From positions 1 to 28,167 of IMG/VR virus record IMGVR_UViG_3300022934_000129: DNA of 28,167 nucleotides. One strand, given 5' to 3'. Within the stretch, counting starts at the first letter, position 1; every line of letters starts with the position of its first letter. The stretch comes from a virus. Below are positions 6,001-12,180 of the stretch, one piece after another. The translations under genes were made by a program, and so were the position numbers. A model generated the notes under the pieces. That model worked only from the letters and a program-made list of their open reading frames with translations. It had not been told where the DNA came from and ran no database searches.

Positions 6001-8862
6001 GTTAGGGCCTCGGGACTCAAGGGTTTCTTTAGCCTGAAGCAATTCCATCAACCTACCAACAACACGCCCCTTGGTTCCGGGTCGGGCACCGGGCCGACGA
6101 CCCAAGAGTTCATTAGCGTCACGGCGAAGACCTGTGTTCTTACGGATGGCATTGGCTTGCTCAGGGGTGAGCTGACCAAGCGTTTCCATTTTATTGGCCC
6201 ACTCTACGATACGCTCGTTAGATACGTTCTCCTGTGCCAACCCCTCAGGAGTCATGAGCCTGACACCCAAATCAAAGTTGGACTCCCCTAACACCTGCTT
6301 GGCGTAGCCAACGGCACCAAATGCAGCACCCATGCTCATGCCCATGCCGACAGCACCAATGGCTTCCGCCATAATTTCCTTGAAGTTCTGTGTCGAACCG
6401 GTGTAGTCTCCGACAACACCAAGAGCAATACGCTCACCCAAAGCCTCTGTCGCGGGCTCCACTACAAGACCAGTGCCTATGCCACGAGCCATGCGCTCTC
6501 CTCTGGTGGCCAACCTAGCCGAACCCGATACGGCCTTACCAATAAAGTAGTTGGACAAAATGCCGGTAAGCATAATGGGTACACCACGCTTCCACCCACG
6601 GTCCGAAGCTTCTGCCCACATTTCCTCGTCGTTTAGCGCCTTGAGGGCAGAGTTCGGGTCAGCCCAGTCGTAGCCACGGCTCTCGCCAGCCTCAAGGGTA
6701 GCGTTGCCCAACTCCAAAGCCAACTCAGATACAGGCATGCCAACCGCAGTTATACCAGCTACTGCGCCGCCAAGGAGACCAGTAAATCCCCCACCCAGAA
6801 CACCCACTGGGCCTCCAGCTAAACCATAAGCTCCACCCAGAGCAACCCCGGCAGGAAGTACGCGCCCCCAAATAGGCACGAGCTGCGACAACGATTCAGC
6901 CGTAATCGCGGCTGTGTACATGGCTGGATTACTAGCGATAGAGTTGAGATACGAGTCGGTAGTCCCAGTCATATTAGCCCGAGAGACGATACGCCCACGG
7001 CGCTTGTCCTGACTGTCCATGATGGCAGACACTTCGCGCATAGCCTGCTCCTCAGCACCATCGTCGCCGAAGACGTCGTAATAACCAAACTGCATAAGGA
7101 GAAGCTTGGACATAGCATTGCCGCGCTTCAAACCATTACTCCACGCTACACTTACCTCTTCCCATCCATCGACATACTCTTCCGTTACACCCTTGTCGTA
7201 CTGCTTGTCGTAGTACGTCATGGCCTTCTCGTATCCGAGGGCGGCGGCCTGTCTCTGCGCGGCAGCGTCACCATACTGCCGATACATGTTAATCATATCG
7301 GTCAGCTCCTGCTGACTCTTGGGCTCGTAGTCGACCAAGTCCTCCAACCGTACACCAAACTGAGAGATGGACTGCACCTGTAAGCGATTCTGCATCGCTT
7401 TGGCCTCGTTATTAATTGTCGCGGCTTCAGTTTTTAATTCGTCGTACTTCTTTCCCAGAGCAACGTCGCGGTCCTCCTTGAACCTGAGCAAAACATTGTC
7501 TGAATCAAACTGCCCCTCCAGCGTGGATAGCTCCGCCTCCTTCTCCGCCCGCATGGCTTCGATATCATCACGGACCAGATTGCCGTCAATGAAATACTTG
7601 TCGTAGTCAGCCGGAATTTCTTTCTCATACCTAGTTCCGGGAATCAACTCCTCCAAGAACCTGTATTCTGCGCGGCGAGCATCGACCTCATCCAAGAATG
7701 CCATATCGGCATCGTAGTCTCGTCCCAACTCTTGCGCTCGTCGCTGAAACTCAACATCTTCTGGAACAATATTCTTCCACTTTCCGTCAGCAAACGCAGC
7801 GGCTTCAACGGCAGTATCAAAGAAGAACAACTCACCACGCTTCTCCGCTTCATTCATGGCTTGTGCGCCAAGGCCCAACTCCATCCAATCATTGGGATTG
7901 GTGGATGGTGTTATGTCGGGGTCCTTGGGAAACAGGGTGGGGTATGCGATATACTTACCATCCATTTCGCCCCAAGCCATCTTTACCGTCGATACACCAC
8001 TAGAGTCGAGCCTAGCTACAGGACGCAACTCTTGCAGTCGAAGGGATTTTTCTACGAAACTCTCATCGGTTTCTCCTACTACGCGGGCATTCGTCCTAAC
8101 AAAGTCATCGAGCTTGTCAGCCTCAGATTGGGCTATGTTGCCCCCCTCGTCCAAAGCAAGGCGCATCTCTACGGGTTTTCCCCCGGGCCCCTTTGCTATG
8201 GCTTTAACTATGCGTGCCCCTTGACGCGTAGTAGCCATAGGCACCTTCTCCTCACTGAACTCGATGCCATATGGCCCATATGTCTCAGACAACTGAGATA
8301 CCACACCGGGCACATTGCCCTCTGGAATAGTTACCGGAGCTAAGTCAGCCGTGACCAGCTCGGCCATCTCCTGCGCTGTCGCTTTCCTCTGGGCCTGTAT
8401 GTCGGCCTCACGGATATCCCTTTCGGTCCTAATAGAATCGCGCTTGGCTTGTTCGGCAGGGGTGTAGTACTCACTAGTTGTTGGAGGAACATAGTTATAT
8501 GCCGCGCCTTGGAAGCCAATGTCCCTTATTACTGGAGTCCTGCGTACTCGCTCGGCCTCAAGGTCTCTAGACGCAAGTCGTTGCTCCGATGAACCAACGT
8601 CCGATACAGATTCCGTAACGGCGGGCTCCTCTTTTTTTTTTACGTTGCTGAAGAACTCGTCGAGGCTCAGGTTATTGACGAGCTCAGGGTCGGCATCAGC
8701 CAAAATCGCATAGGCTTTGGCCGCATACTCAGGGTTCTGAAGGTTCTCAAAAAAGCCCTCGACACTGACGTTCTCAGAGAAGGCCGGGTCGTACTTGGAA
8801 AGGATATCATACGCCGATGCAGAGTAGTCTGTCGGGCTAATACGAGTGGGGTCTTGAGCCAT
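1..8862 (-). CDS. Giant polyvalent protein: metallopeptidase, four ART domains (3' end outside window)
   Basis: The frame is open from the ATG at 8862 (TAA in frame just upstream) to base 1, at least 2954 residues, with the C-terminus outside the window. In order: duplicated N-terminal motif (17-74); a domain with DGKYIAYPTLF (301-311) and FADGKWK (357-363); coiled coil (~385-470); Gly-rich hydrophobic region (660-854); zincin with HETFH (1222-1226); ART1 (~1385-1594); HhH-GPD-like domain (~1735-2035); ART2 (2131-2314); ART3 (2330-2514); ART4 (2543-2755); helical region with unknown fold (2766-2954). Motif A-A-E-Q-R/K recurs at the borders. This matches the architecture called polyvalent proteins (Iyer, Aravind and colleagues): multi-enzyme proteins delivered with the DNA to counter the host. 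The gene directly follows two ejection-type genes. No RNA-polymerase DxDGD motif is visible in this part. Confidence 0.85.
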   Translation of the reverse strand, partial: MAQDPTRISPTDYSASAYDILSKYDPAFSENVSVEGFFENLQNPEYAAKAYAILADADPELVNNLSLDEFFSNVKKKEEPAVTESVSDVGSSEQRLASRDLEAERVRRTPVIRDIGFQGAAYNYVPPTTSEYYTPAEQAKRDSIRTERDIREADIQAQRKATAQEMAELVTADLAPVTIPEGNVPGVVSQLSETYGPYGIEFSEEKVPMATTRQGARIVKAIAKGPGGKPVEMRLALDEGGNIAQSEADKLDDFVRTNARVVGETDESFVEKSLRLQELRPVARLDSSGVSTVKMAWGEMDGKYIAYPTLFPKDPDITPSTNPNDWMELGLGAQAMNEAEKRGELFFFDTAVEAAAFADGKWKNIVPEDVEFQRRAQELGRDYDADMAFLDEVDARRAEYRFLEELIPGTRYEKEIPADYDKYFIDGNLVRDDIEAMRAEKEAELSTLEGQFDSDNVLLRFKEDRDVALGKKYDELKTEAATINNEAKAMQNRLQVQSISQFGVRLEDLVDYEPKSQQELTDMINMYRQYGDAAAQRQAAALGYEKAMTYYDKQYDKGVTEEYVDGWEEVSVAWSNGLKRGNAMSKLLLMQFGYYDVFGDDGAEEQAMREVSAIMDSQDKRRGRIVSRANMTGTTDSYLNSIASNPAMYTAAITAESLSQLVPIWGRVLPAGVALGGAYGLAGGPVGVLGGGFTGLLGGAVAGITAVGMPVSELALELGNATLEAGESRGYDWADPNSALKALNDEEMWAEASDRGWKRGVPIMLTGILSNYFIGKAVSGSARLATRGERMARGIGTGLVVEPATEALGERIALGVVGDYTGSTQNFKEIMAEAIGAVGMGMSMGAAFGAVGYAKQVLGESNFDLGVRLMTPEGLAQENVSNERIVEWANKMETLGQLTPEQANAIRKNTGLRRDANELLGRRPGARPGTKGRVVGRLMELLQAKETLESRGPNAKQVFGKRISEINEEIAYIAENSALPEKRVNLEGLGADIPASYKFNGKSVTREDFLAQIQEATPKQLKKAKVYGDPQTKQELDTRRNAIQKREAAEVPVGEQPGVSPPVDEQVREATQEDLQAEEQGTLDPDRKAVILESIAEKLNDEVELNEVEQAFLEDNKEDIEADQKRLETLDQEAAEVEVLGEPEVQGRIPLKRLKRLASNAKKALAKNFPDANIIIHNDKASYQQAAQENGLTGERSAGFIGTDDKTIHIFAPLASETTVAHETFHAILRNTIDSAQIQELMGEFVTTLKKVIPADKPLAAKLDKYQQLYDAGQMNEEYVAEFFGELAAAYPTLDRKGKSVIARFLERLGKLLGVELTLSPDLTARDKQIISLLERLAGQVSRGETVTARETEALRSLTTDRQQTEENLGAAEQKVDDFSDEQMESMAKQGVAFHFGDVDITKVLPEKLKRTIYGYGFYTTSAGQSNSVFRRYGDRVTLIDLNQLNLLDGDTRITEEQAKKLRDFAKMELEELDETGELVYFPEKAIVLQSLAELKAGAAWANVLIEGSAEAVFGDVKMVPRELANRSTTPDVITYDIPQQAQVAALIQEAFGFDGADFGRAVNMDETGYGIISAIWNFDKLNRAIIEPGQEPTRAAEQRVDIKTDGTGIDIEGNEPVKAGQISPTVRIDATEKRDAFLEDDFRFDDIDGTITSRVSAAVGTARRLASGKVVYTKDGVKYTIELPYENKRLLSLLNRRSNAVAAVKGDGNKAKAKRAKLLERVKETTNEILAEAVEVMTQNVLAVYDTLTPEFVAASKEWYVGANRVANRMAEIYGVTVEEAAGVLAALSPQNDWFNNIAVAERTFEVLENHSDTPFSREVFDKALALNMDRKGPSKWGKQLAAEFAQYEGMTLNEMEAQGVPVTVQTNLLRAIDQAMYPGKVLMTTPDGDFIGFDSTPIRWSSPVEIAKAMDMYRNPSIENIREQLGGGNKVRNFYNNIVDPNSTSPYVTADTHAASVALGIPMSANDAGGFGVFKGGRSIEYALIKEAYINAAEIAGILPREMQSITWEAQRTGINNKNRTASEIKANVELLKRLLNDETLTPYERTRRIIAENPSENPGWATSRGIEAQLSDLLEGIEAQAESRGREVLSVRRGAGRDVGDAAARVGEPAAEGRAAEQRGAQAAEQRVYRAGDLVNKVEPRSEALSGRSTGHFGTGFYFFGDKSAAESNAERTNRPVTELDITDYRLAPASYFLHAALQEVNKRAMKANREGRPHTIAPKEIQYAQVAVEQGPSFRDFYYMNDALRIYKDQLLDESTARRIAAEATRLYNEPGNVDSPSTSVMKALGYEGVNAVGTELDNYTYGTVIYDVKPGAAEQRVSVDTEGPTIVYRSGAVDSKAEPRGMMSGGRSTGHFGTGAYFFGDRKQAEEYDDREVTAVDIRDYNLAPASMKLHDALRDVNTTYGREKDEFSESDFFRVIMALGRYDEFYAEEQLDIDASDEVLQEQIRRNSEVQSRRTKLRSDAKRMYNEPGNVDSRSTVVMKVLGYDGVYATPGSDMDNSTYGTVIYDVKPGAAEQRVSENEAENTKLPSTLKEAQAQGLLMHGANAAFAAFSPAYIRGGSRARLGYGFYFTDDATKARDYGSYDVYVDKSNLNMFELSEEDGTKIDVEGLLRMAAEEMTRDEPRMRAEDVKSLEERYLKEFYDAVNDAEENSDTPMETSIELIRMYNRRQIGLMTLGAAVLDIAQLDVTNSERAIRIANGYLPPDGGGVRALSVLFMSAGFDGYYVGGVMTPMREAVVFNIPKLNESIVNAVPRKSGAEQRISEPLHDAAVRYNVNEKGFMPNDAPTENIIQFGKMLAKEGFGLGRASNGSRYVTRNGRLFRIFEAYRKQRSEDIQDRIEYEAEQRARELEERIIEIYNADERPYTGKDFEGRAAEQKVVVEAMAEPATIADLVARGRELGLRDASIRSVLLKRFGKDNADAIDTALTEYFDMFRAIPEAFGNVEGGIE
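598..1236 (-). other. ART4: ADP-ribosyltransferase-like domain, H-Y type
   Basis: Residues ~2543-2755. GLLMHGANAAFAAFSPAYIR (H2547), then RLGYGFYFTDDATKARDYGS (Y2574), match the canonical phage polyvalent ART layout best of the four. The end is SAGFDGYYVGGV and EAVVFNIPKLN, where the Glu before the final strand is a candidate catalytic residue. Confidence 0.7.
1300..1360 (-). repeat. Direct repeat, copy 2 (end of ART3 and border motif)
   Basis: Partner of 1900-1960, with four mismatches over 61 bases. It encodes the last strand of ART3 (YGTVIYDVK, with the preceding residues) and the following P-G-A-A-E-Q-R border motif. Confidence 0.85.
1321..1875 (-). other. ART3: ADP-ribosyltransferase-like domain, second of the tandem pair
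   Basis: Residues ~2330-2514. VYRSG (R2334), GGRSTGHFGTGAYFFGD (H2356), LAPAS, LYNEPGNVDS-like (here MYNEPGNVDS), VMKVLGYDGV and YGTVIYDVK all repeat ART2 at an offset of 200-201 residues. The middle (about 2405-2465) has diverged strongly. Confidence 0.65.
1900..1960 (-). repeat. Direct repeat, copy 1 (end of ART2 and border motif)
   Basis: 61 bases encoding the end of ART2 and the A-A-E-Q-R motif. It matches 1300-1360 at 57 of 61 positions, exactly 600 bases apart. Conservation at DNA level shows a comparatively recent duplication or gene conversion of the ART unit. Confidence 0.85.
1921..2472 (-). other. ART2: ADP-ribosyltransferase-like domain, first of a tandem pair
   Basis: Residues ~2131-2314. 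It starts directly after an A-A-E-Q-R-V motif with VYRAG (R2133), continues with SGRSTGHFGTGFYFFGD (H2155) and ends with MKALGYEGV and YGTVIYDVK. YR plus ST in this order resembles R-S-E-type ARTs rather than the H-Y type of ART1 and ART4. No catalytic Glu is clearly identifiable. Confidence 0.65.
2758..3660 (-). other. Possible divergent HhH-GPD (DNA glycosylase-like) domain
   Basis: Residues ~1735-2035. AAGVLAALSPQNDWFNNIAV (1782-1801) resembles the LSAQTTDxxVN motif of endonuclease III-type enzymes. TADTHAASVALG (1951-1962, D1953) resembles the VDTHxxRVxxRLG motif carrying the catalytic Asp. The LPGVG hairpin is absent. KVRNFYNNIVDP and LPREMQSITWEAQR recall a phage family I know as DUF7178, from memory. 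Function is inference. Confidence 0.4.
4081..4710 (-). other. ART1: ADP-ribosyltransferase-like domain, H-Y type
   Basis: Residues ~1385-1594. The NAD-binding pattern is FHFG (H1395) followed by IYGYGFYTT (Y1419), like the LYHGT...GYGLYFT layout of phage ART domains. The last strands (AFGFDGADF, then GIISAIWNFDKLNR) fit the end of the fold. The acidic catalytic residue is not clear. The domain lies between two copies of the A-A-E-Q-R/K motif. Confidence 0.65.
4782..4797. repeat. 16-bp palindrome inside the giant gene, same core as 20984-20999
   Basis: The perfect palindrome cggtcgttaacgaccg is identical to the core of the 26-bp palindrome after the capsid gene. Here it lies in codons for LTTDR, shortly before the border motif at residue 1370. 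It lacks the flanking G/C arms, so a hairpin would be weaker. Confidence 0.8.
4927..5400 (-). other. Zincin metallopeptidase-like domain of the giant protein
   Basis: Residues ~1155-1312. The zinc-binding HExxH is HETFH (H1222, E1223, H1226) in TTVAHETFHAILRNTID. Downstream NEEYVAEFFGELAA supplies candidate third-ligand glutamates E1277, E1278 and E1282. The following helix RFLERLGKLLG is the usual end of phage polyvalent zincins. Substrate unknown; it may act on the protein's own linkers or on host proteins. Confidence 0.75.
6301..6885 (-). other. Gly-rich hydrophobic region of the giant protein
   Basis: Residues 660-854 hold three hydrophobic, glycine-rich blocks: around 663-712 (GGAYGLAGGPVGVLGGG), 760-776 (VPIMLTGILSNYFIG) and 834-853 (GAVGMGMSMGAAFGAVG). 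The middle carries EPATEALGERIAL, a pattern I remember before Gly-rich stretches in phage ejection and polyvalent proteins. A role in inserting into, or crossing, the host membrane is inferred. Confidence 0.6.
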
Positions 8863-8879
8863 CGTTTAAATATAAAACC

Positions 8880-10856
8880 TTATCCGCCGTACAGACTCTT
8901 TGCAGAACCAGCCACACCTGCTCCACTACTAGTTCGACGGGCGCCTTCTGCCAAGCCAAGGGCCTTGCGTATTTCTGAACTGTTGTATCCTTTAGCCCCC
9001 TCGTACATGAAGCCCATAATTTCTCCCTCTGTAAGCTGTACTCCGCGCTCCATGGCCGACGCCAAGGCATTGAAGAAACTGTCATACGCCTTTTGATAAG
9101 CGGGTAGAATTACGGGCACCTCCATCTGCCTTGGGAGATAGATACTGATGGCGGGGTAGTCGGCGTAATCACTGCTCTGCTGACCCGCGTTGACCACCAC
9201 CTCCTCATCGTGAGCACGGATATCAGCGTCAAGTATCTTGAGGTCGCTGAACATAGACTTCAATTCCGTTACAGCCTTGTTGGCCTCATCTATGTTTCCA
9301 GCCGCGCCCACTGTAGGCAGGGCCGCAACAACCTCCGAAACCTTCTTCTCCTCCCCGTCCGCTGTGGTCACCTTCTTCTCCAAGAAGTTGGGTATGGTCT
9401 GCTGTATAAACGCCGGGCGACCAGCCCGAACATCCGTCATAGCACCATAAGGCGTCTCGCCCGCTTGCGTCTGCCTTATCAGACTGCGAGCAATAGCTGG
9501 GTCTTCGTACAGGAAGTTGCCCTGCTCGGCCCATTGAATAGCATTAAACGGAGTTCCGTCGGCACTAGTACTTTCGATTGTAATGCTCTCTCCGTCTTTC
9601 AAGGTCAACACCACATCGCCAGAAGTAACGTCAGCACCGACCACCTCTTTGCCCTGATAGAACTGGCCTACGATAGCTTCCTCGGCCTTCTCCTTTTCAG
9701 CCGCAGTCTTCGCGTACTGCAACGCCATCCAGTTGTCCAGCGTGGTAGCAACGCGGTTTTGTAATTGTCCGTACTCAATTTCCGTCTTCGTAGGAGGCTT
9801 AGTAGACGGTGCAAACTCCGCTTGCGGAGTCTCAATCATATTGAACCGGCTCGTAAGGTCTGCCTCAACCCACTTGCGTGCCGCCTTCCGTTGGTCCTCA
9901 GCAATCTTAATCAGACCATCTACGTCAACGCCTTCGGGGAAAATCTCGCGCTTCTGGTCGTCAGTCATTCGGCTCACCTGCTCGACCACCTCAACCAAAG
10001 GAATCTGCGCTCCGCTGCCCGGCTGTCGCGGGTCGTCAATCATAAGGATATCGTTGGCTCCTGCGGTCTTGGGAGAGTATGACGTGCTGTATCCCGGGAG
10101 CTTCCTGTCCAACACCGTAGTCACAGACAGGTTGCCCTCCAGCGTGGCGTCGATGAGGTCGCCCTTTACCTTTTGGTATGCCGGGGAGGCAGTTACATCT
10201 TCGCGGGTCTTGACGCCGCCATCCATAATGGACTTGGTGTACTCCCCTAGCTGCTCCGCTTTTCCAGTCAAGTCGCCGTCGAGGTCGTAGGCGTTGAAGT
10301 ACTGCTTGGTGATGGCGTTCATCTGCGCGGCACTCATCGTCTCGCCAGTACTGTTGTTGTACATGGTGACGTTGCCGTACATATCCATCACGGGAGTAAT
10401 GTTGGCGAAGTTGCCGAAACCCTCTACCACAGCCATACCGTCAGACTCCGGGCTCAAAGACTCGCCGTTCTGCATGCGGGTCATCTTATCGGTGTACACA
10501 TCCTGATACCCCTTAACCATATCGTAGATGCCAGTCACGCTGGACTTCTGGTTCTCGATATAGTTCATGTACTCCGACGGCCTGATTTCGCCGGACTTGA
10601 GAAGCTTGTTCATGCGCAGGGTATCCTGCGTGGCTTGGTCTACGAGCTGCGAGGTAAAGAGGTTGGCGTTCTTATGCTGCCCCATCGGGGCCTCATTAAT
10701 CTTGGTCACCAACTCATCGGTGGCCTTGTCTATCTCCGCCCGCTTCTTGTCACGCTCCGTACCAATCCGAGCAATCTCATCGGAGAACTTCTTGCTGACG
10801 TCAGCCCAGTTGACTTGCGACGTGGCGTCGCGCTTGACATACTTGTAATACGTCAT
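8880..10856 (-). CDS. Large internal cargo/ejection protein
   Basis: The protein has 658 residues. The start TYYKYVKRDATSQVNWADVS resembles the conserved opening I remember for a cargo protein encoded after the nozzle gene in crAss-like and related Bacteroidota phages. The first ~120 residues are a helical, charged coiled coil. The remainder is mixed, without transmembrane segments or catalytic motifs that I can identify. The C-terminus (GEIMGFMYEGAKGYNSSEIR, then a Gly/Ser-rich tail ending SLYGG) suggests a small helical motif plus a flexible end. It shares ATGA with the preceding internal-protein gene, and 17 A/T-rich bases separate its stop from the giant gene. A role as capsid cargo ejected with DNA is inferred from position and resemblance. 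Confidence 0.6.
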   Translation of the reverse strand: MTYYKYVKRDATSQVNWADVSKKFSDEIARIGTERDKKRAEIDKATDELVTKINEAPMGQHKNANLFTSQLVDQATQDTLRMNKLLKSGEIRPSEYMNYIENQKSSVTGIYDMVKGYQDVYTDKMTRMQNGESLSPESDGMAVVEGFGNFANITPVMDMYGNVTMYNNSTGETMSAAQMNAITKQYFNAYDLDGDLTGKAEQLGEYTKSIMDGGVKTREDVTASPAYQKVKGDLIDATLEGNLSVTTVLDRKLPGYSTSYSPKTAGANDILMIDDPRQPGSGAQIPLVEVVEQVSRMTDDQKREIFPEGVDVDGLIKIAEDQRKAARKWVEADLTSRFNMIETPQAEFAPSTKPPTKTEIEYGQLQNRVATTLDNWMALQYAKTAAEKEKAEEAIVGQFYQGKEVVGADVTSGDVVLTLKDGESITIESTSADGTPFNAIQWAEQGNFLYEDPAIARSLIRQTQAGETPYGAMTDVRAGRPAFIQQTIPNFLEKKVTTADGEEKKVSEVVAALPTVGAAGNIDEANKAVTELKSMFSDLKILDADIRAHDEEVVVNAGQQSSDYADYPAISIYLPRQMEVPVILPAYQKAYDSFFNALASAMERGVQLTEGEIMGFMYEGAKGYNSSEIRKALGLAEGARRTSSGAGVAGSAKSLYGG

Positions 10857-11695
10857 CCGATATATCGTCCAAAGGCGTTATAGAAATCACCGTAACCAGC
10901 GTAGGGGTCGGGTTGTCCCCCAACGCCCTGCAAGTATTGCTGAAACTGGTCAGGGGCAGGCGGAGGAGTGAACTGACTTTGCTGTAGCGTAGGCTGCCCA
11001 AGCTGTTGCCGCTGCTGTGGCATACCATACTGACCGAGGGAGCCCAGTACGTCTCCCACATTTTCAGACTGTCGCGCAATCTGTCGTGCCGGAGCACTGA
11101 GCCTGCGGTTTTGACGTGCTTGAGCACCACCACCGCCGCCCACACCACCATACAGCGGGGCGGCACTAGCAGCGGCTGAACCCGCTTGGATGAGACCCTC
11201 GAAACCTTGTTGTATAGCCTGTGCCCGCAGCATCTCAGCATTGGCCGCCGCCTCCTGAGCACCCGCAGCTTCCTCAAGATTTAGGCCCATGCCAAGGTCG
11301 GCGAGGCGAGCCTCTTCGCCCACTATCTGCTGTTGAATTCCTTGCAGCTCCTGACCCATAGCTGCTCGCGTCTGAGCTTGCTCGGCAGCCTGTGCCATAG
11401 CGACGCGGCCAGCCGTAGCCGCTGCGCCACGCTCTGCACCCTCGACGCCAGTTTGCAAAGCTTGGGTACCCGCAACGAGCGACGCCTCACGGGCCAACTC
11501 GTATGGCTCTTTCTGTATGGCGAGCTGCTCGTAGACGTTCACGTCAAGGCGCTTCTTGGCTTCAGCCATGGCTTTCTTAGCCTCCGTCTCTGCCGCACGA
11601 ATCTTCTTGTTCTGCTTGCTCGCCTGACTGAACGAGGAGATAGACCCCGCTACTGCGACAGTGCCCGTGGCGATAGCTGCAATTAAACCTGACAT
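10853..11695 (-). CDS. Internal virion/ejection-type protein, Ala/Gln-rich
   Basis: The protein has 280 residues. I chose the ATG at 11695 because the longer frame upstream reads Arg/Gly-rich nonsense antiphase to the cupin gene, and because an A-rich leader (aaaagaaact) precedes this ATG. The first ~18 residues are hydrophobic (GLIAAIATGTVAVAGSISSF), like the membrane-inserting start of podovirus internal core proteins. A long Ala/Glu/Lys/Gln coiled coil follows (about 25-175). The Gly-rich turn GGVGGGGG (around 195) and a Gln/Pro-rich flexible tail end the protein. This layout resembles T7 gp14-type internal proteins in architecture, not in sequence. The stop overlaps the next ATG (ATGA), so it is coupled to the next, larger internal protein. 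Confidence 0.6.
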   Translation of the reverse strand: MSGLIAAIATGTVAVAGSISSFSQASKQNKKIRAAETEAKKAMAEAKKRLDVNVYEQLAIQKEPYELAREASLVAGTQALQTGVEGAERGAAATAGRVAMAQAAEQAQTRAAMGQELQGIQQQIVGEEARLADLGMGLNLEEAAGAQEAAANAEMLRAQAIQQGFEGLIQAGSAAASAAPLYGGVGGGGGAQARQNRRLSAPARQIARQSENVGDVLGSLGQYGMPQQRQQLGQPTLQQSQFTPPPAPDQFQQYLQGVGGQPDPYAGYGDFYNAFGRYIG

Positions 11696-12162
11696 AGTTT
11701 CTTTTGGATTATGGACTCCGGCAATTCCCGGAAGTCCATGGTGTACACCTCTTTCTCTGCCTCCTCCACCGTCTCTGCGTCGGTGCGGTATACGCACACC
11801 CACCGCGTGTCCTCGTGGATATATGCCACCCGCTGCGTACCCACCTCGGTATGTACCGTCATAGGGGCCTTGACGCGATGGACGGTGCCGTCATCCATGA
11901 GCAACGACATGTCGCCCTCCATAAAGAACGAAGGGTGGTTCTGCTTGTGGATGAAGCTGATGACGAGCTGGCCGGCAGGCATAAAAATCTCACGCGTATA
12001 CAAGCCGTCTTTGATATGATGGCTCACCGGACACACCGCTTGCATAGCGTCGGTATGATGCTCTACACAACCCTCGACACCCACGATGGCCTTATGCAAA
12101 TCCTCGATGGATTCCCACAGCAAACCGCGCTGAGTGTGAATGTGGTGCAGAATCTCTTCCAT
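11683..12162 (-). CDS. Small cupin-like protein of tailed phages
   Basis: The protein has 159 residues when started at the ATG at 12162; a TTG one codon upstream is an unlikely alternative. The core (GLYTREIFMPAGQLVISFIH then KQNHPSFFMEGDMSLLMDDG, KAPMTVHTEVGTQRVAYIHE, DTRWVCVYRTDAETVEEAE) has the spacing of a double-stranded beta-helix (cupin) with several His and Glu residues that could bind metal. I remember near-identical frameworks as small proteins of unknown function in many tailed phages. The N-terminal ~45 residues are helical and His-rich (HHIHTQRG, EHHTDAMQ). The gene lies between tail-surface and cargo genes. The coding end overlaps the start of the next gene by 13 bases. Function unknown; the fold call is inference. 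Confidence 0.7.
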   Translation of the reverse strand: MEEILHHIHTQRGLLWESIEDLHKAIVGVEGCVEHHTDAMQAVCPVSHHIKDGLYTREIFMPAGQLVISFIHKQNHPSFFMEGDMSLLMDDGTVHRVKAPMTVHTEVGTQRVAYIHEDTRWVCVYRTDAETVEEAEKEVYTMDFRELPESIIQKKLCQV

Positions 12163-12180
12163 CAACTATAAAAGTAAGCT

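Noticed and set aside
11696-11803. Upstream extension of the Ala/Gln-rich internal protein to 11803
   Set aside because: The added residues are Arg/Gly-rich and read antiphase through the cupin-like gene; the ATG at 11695 has an A-rich leader and gives a sensible hydrophobic N-terminus.
12163-12165. TTG start for the cupin-like gene
   Set aside because: An ATG follows immediately at 12162 and gives the same protein less one residue.
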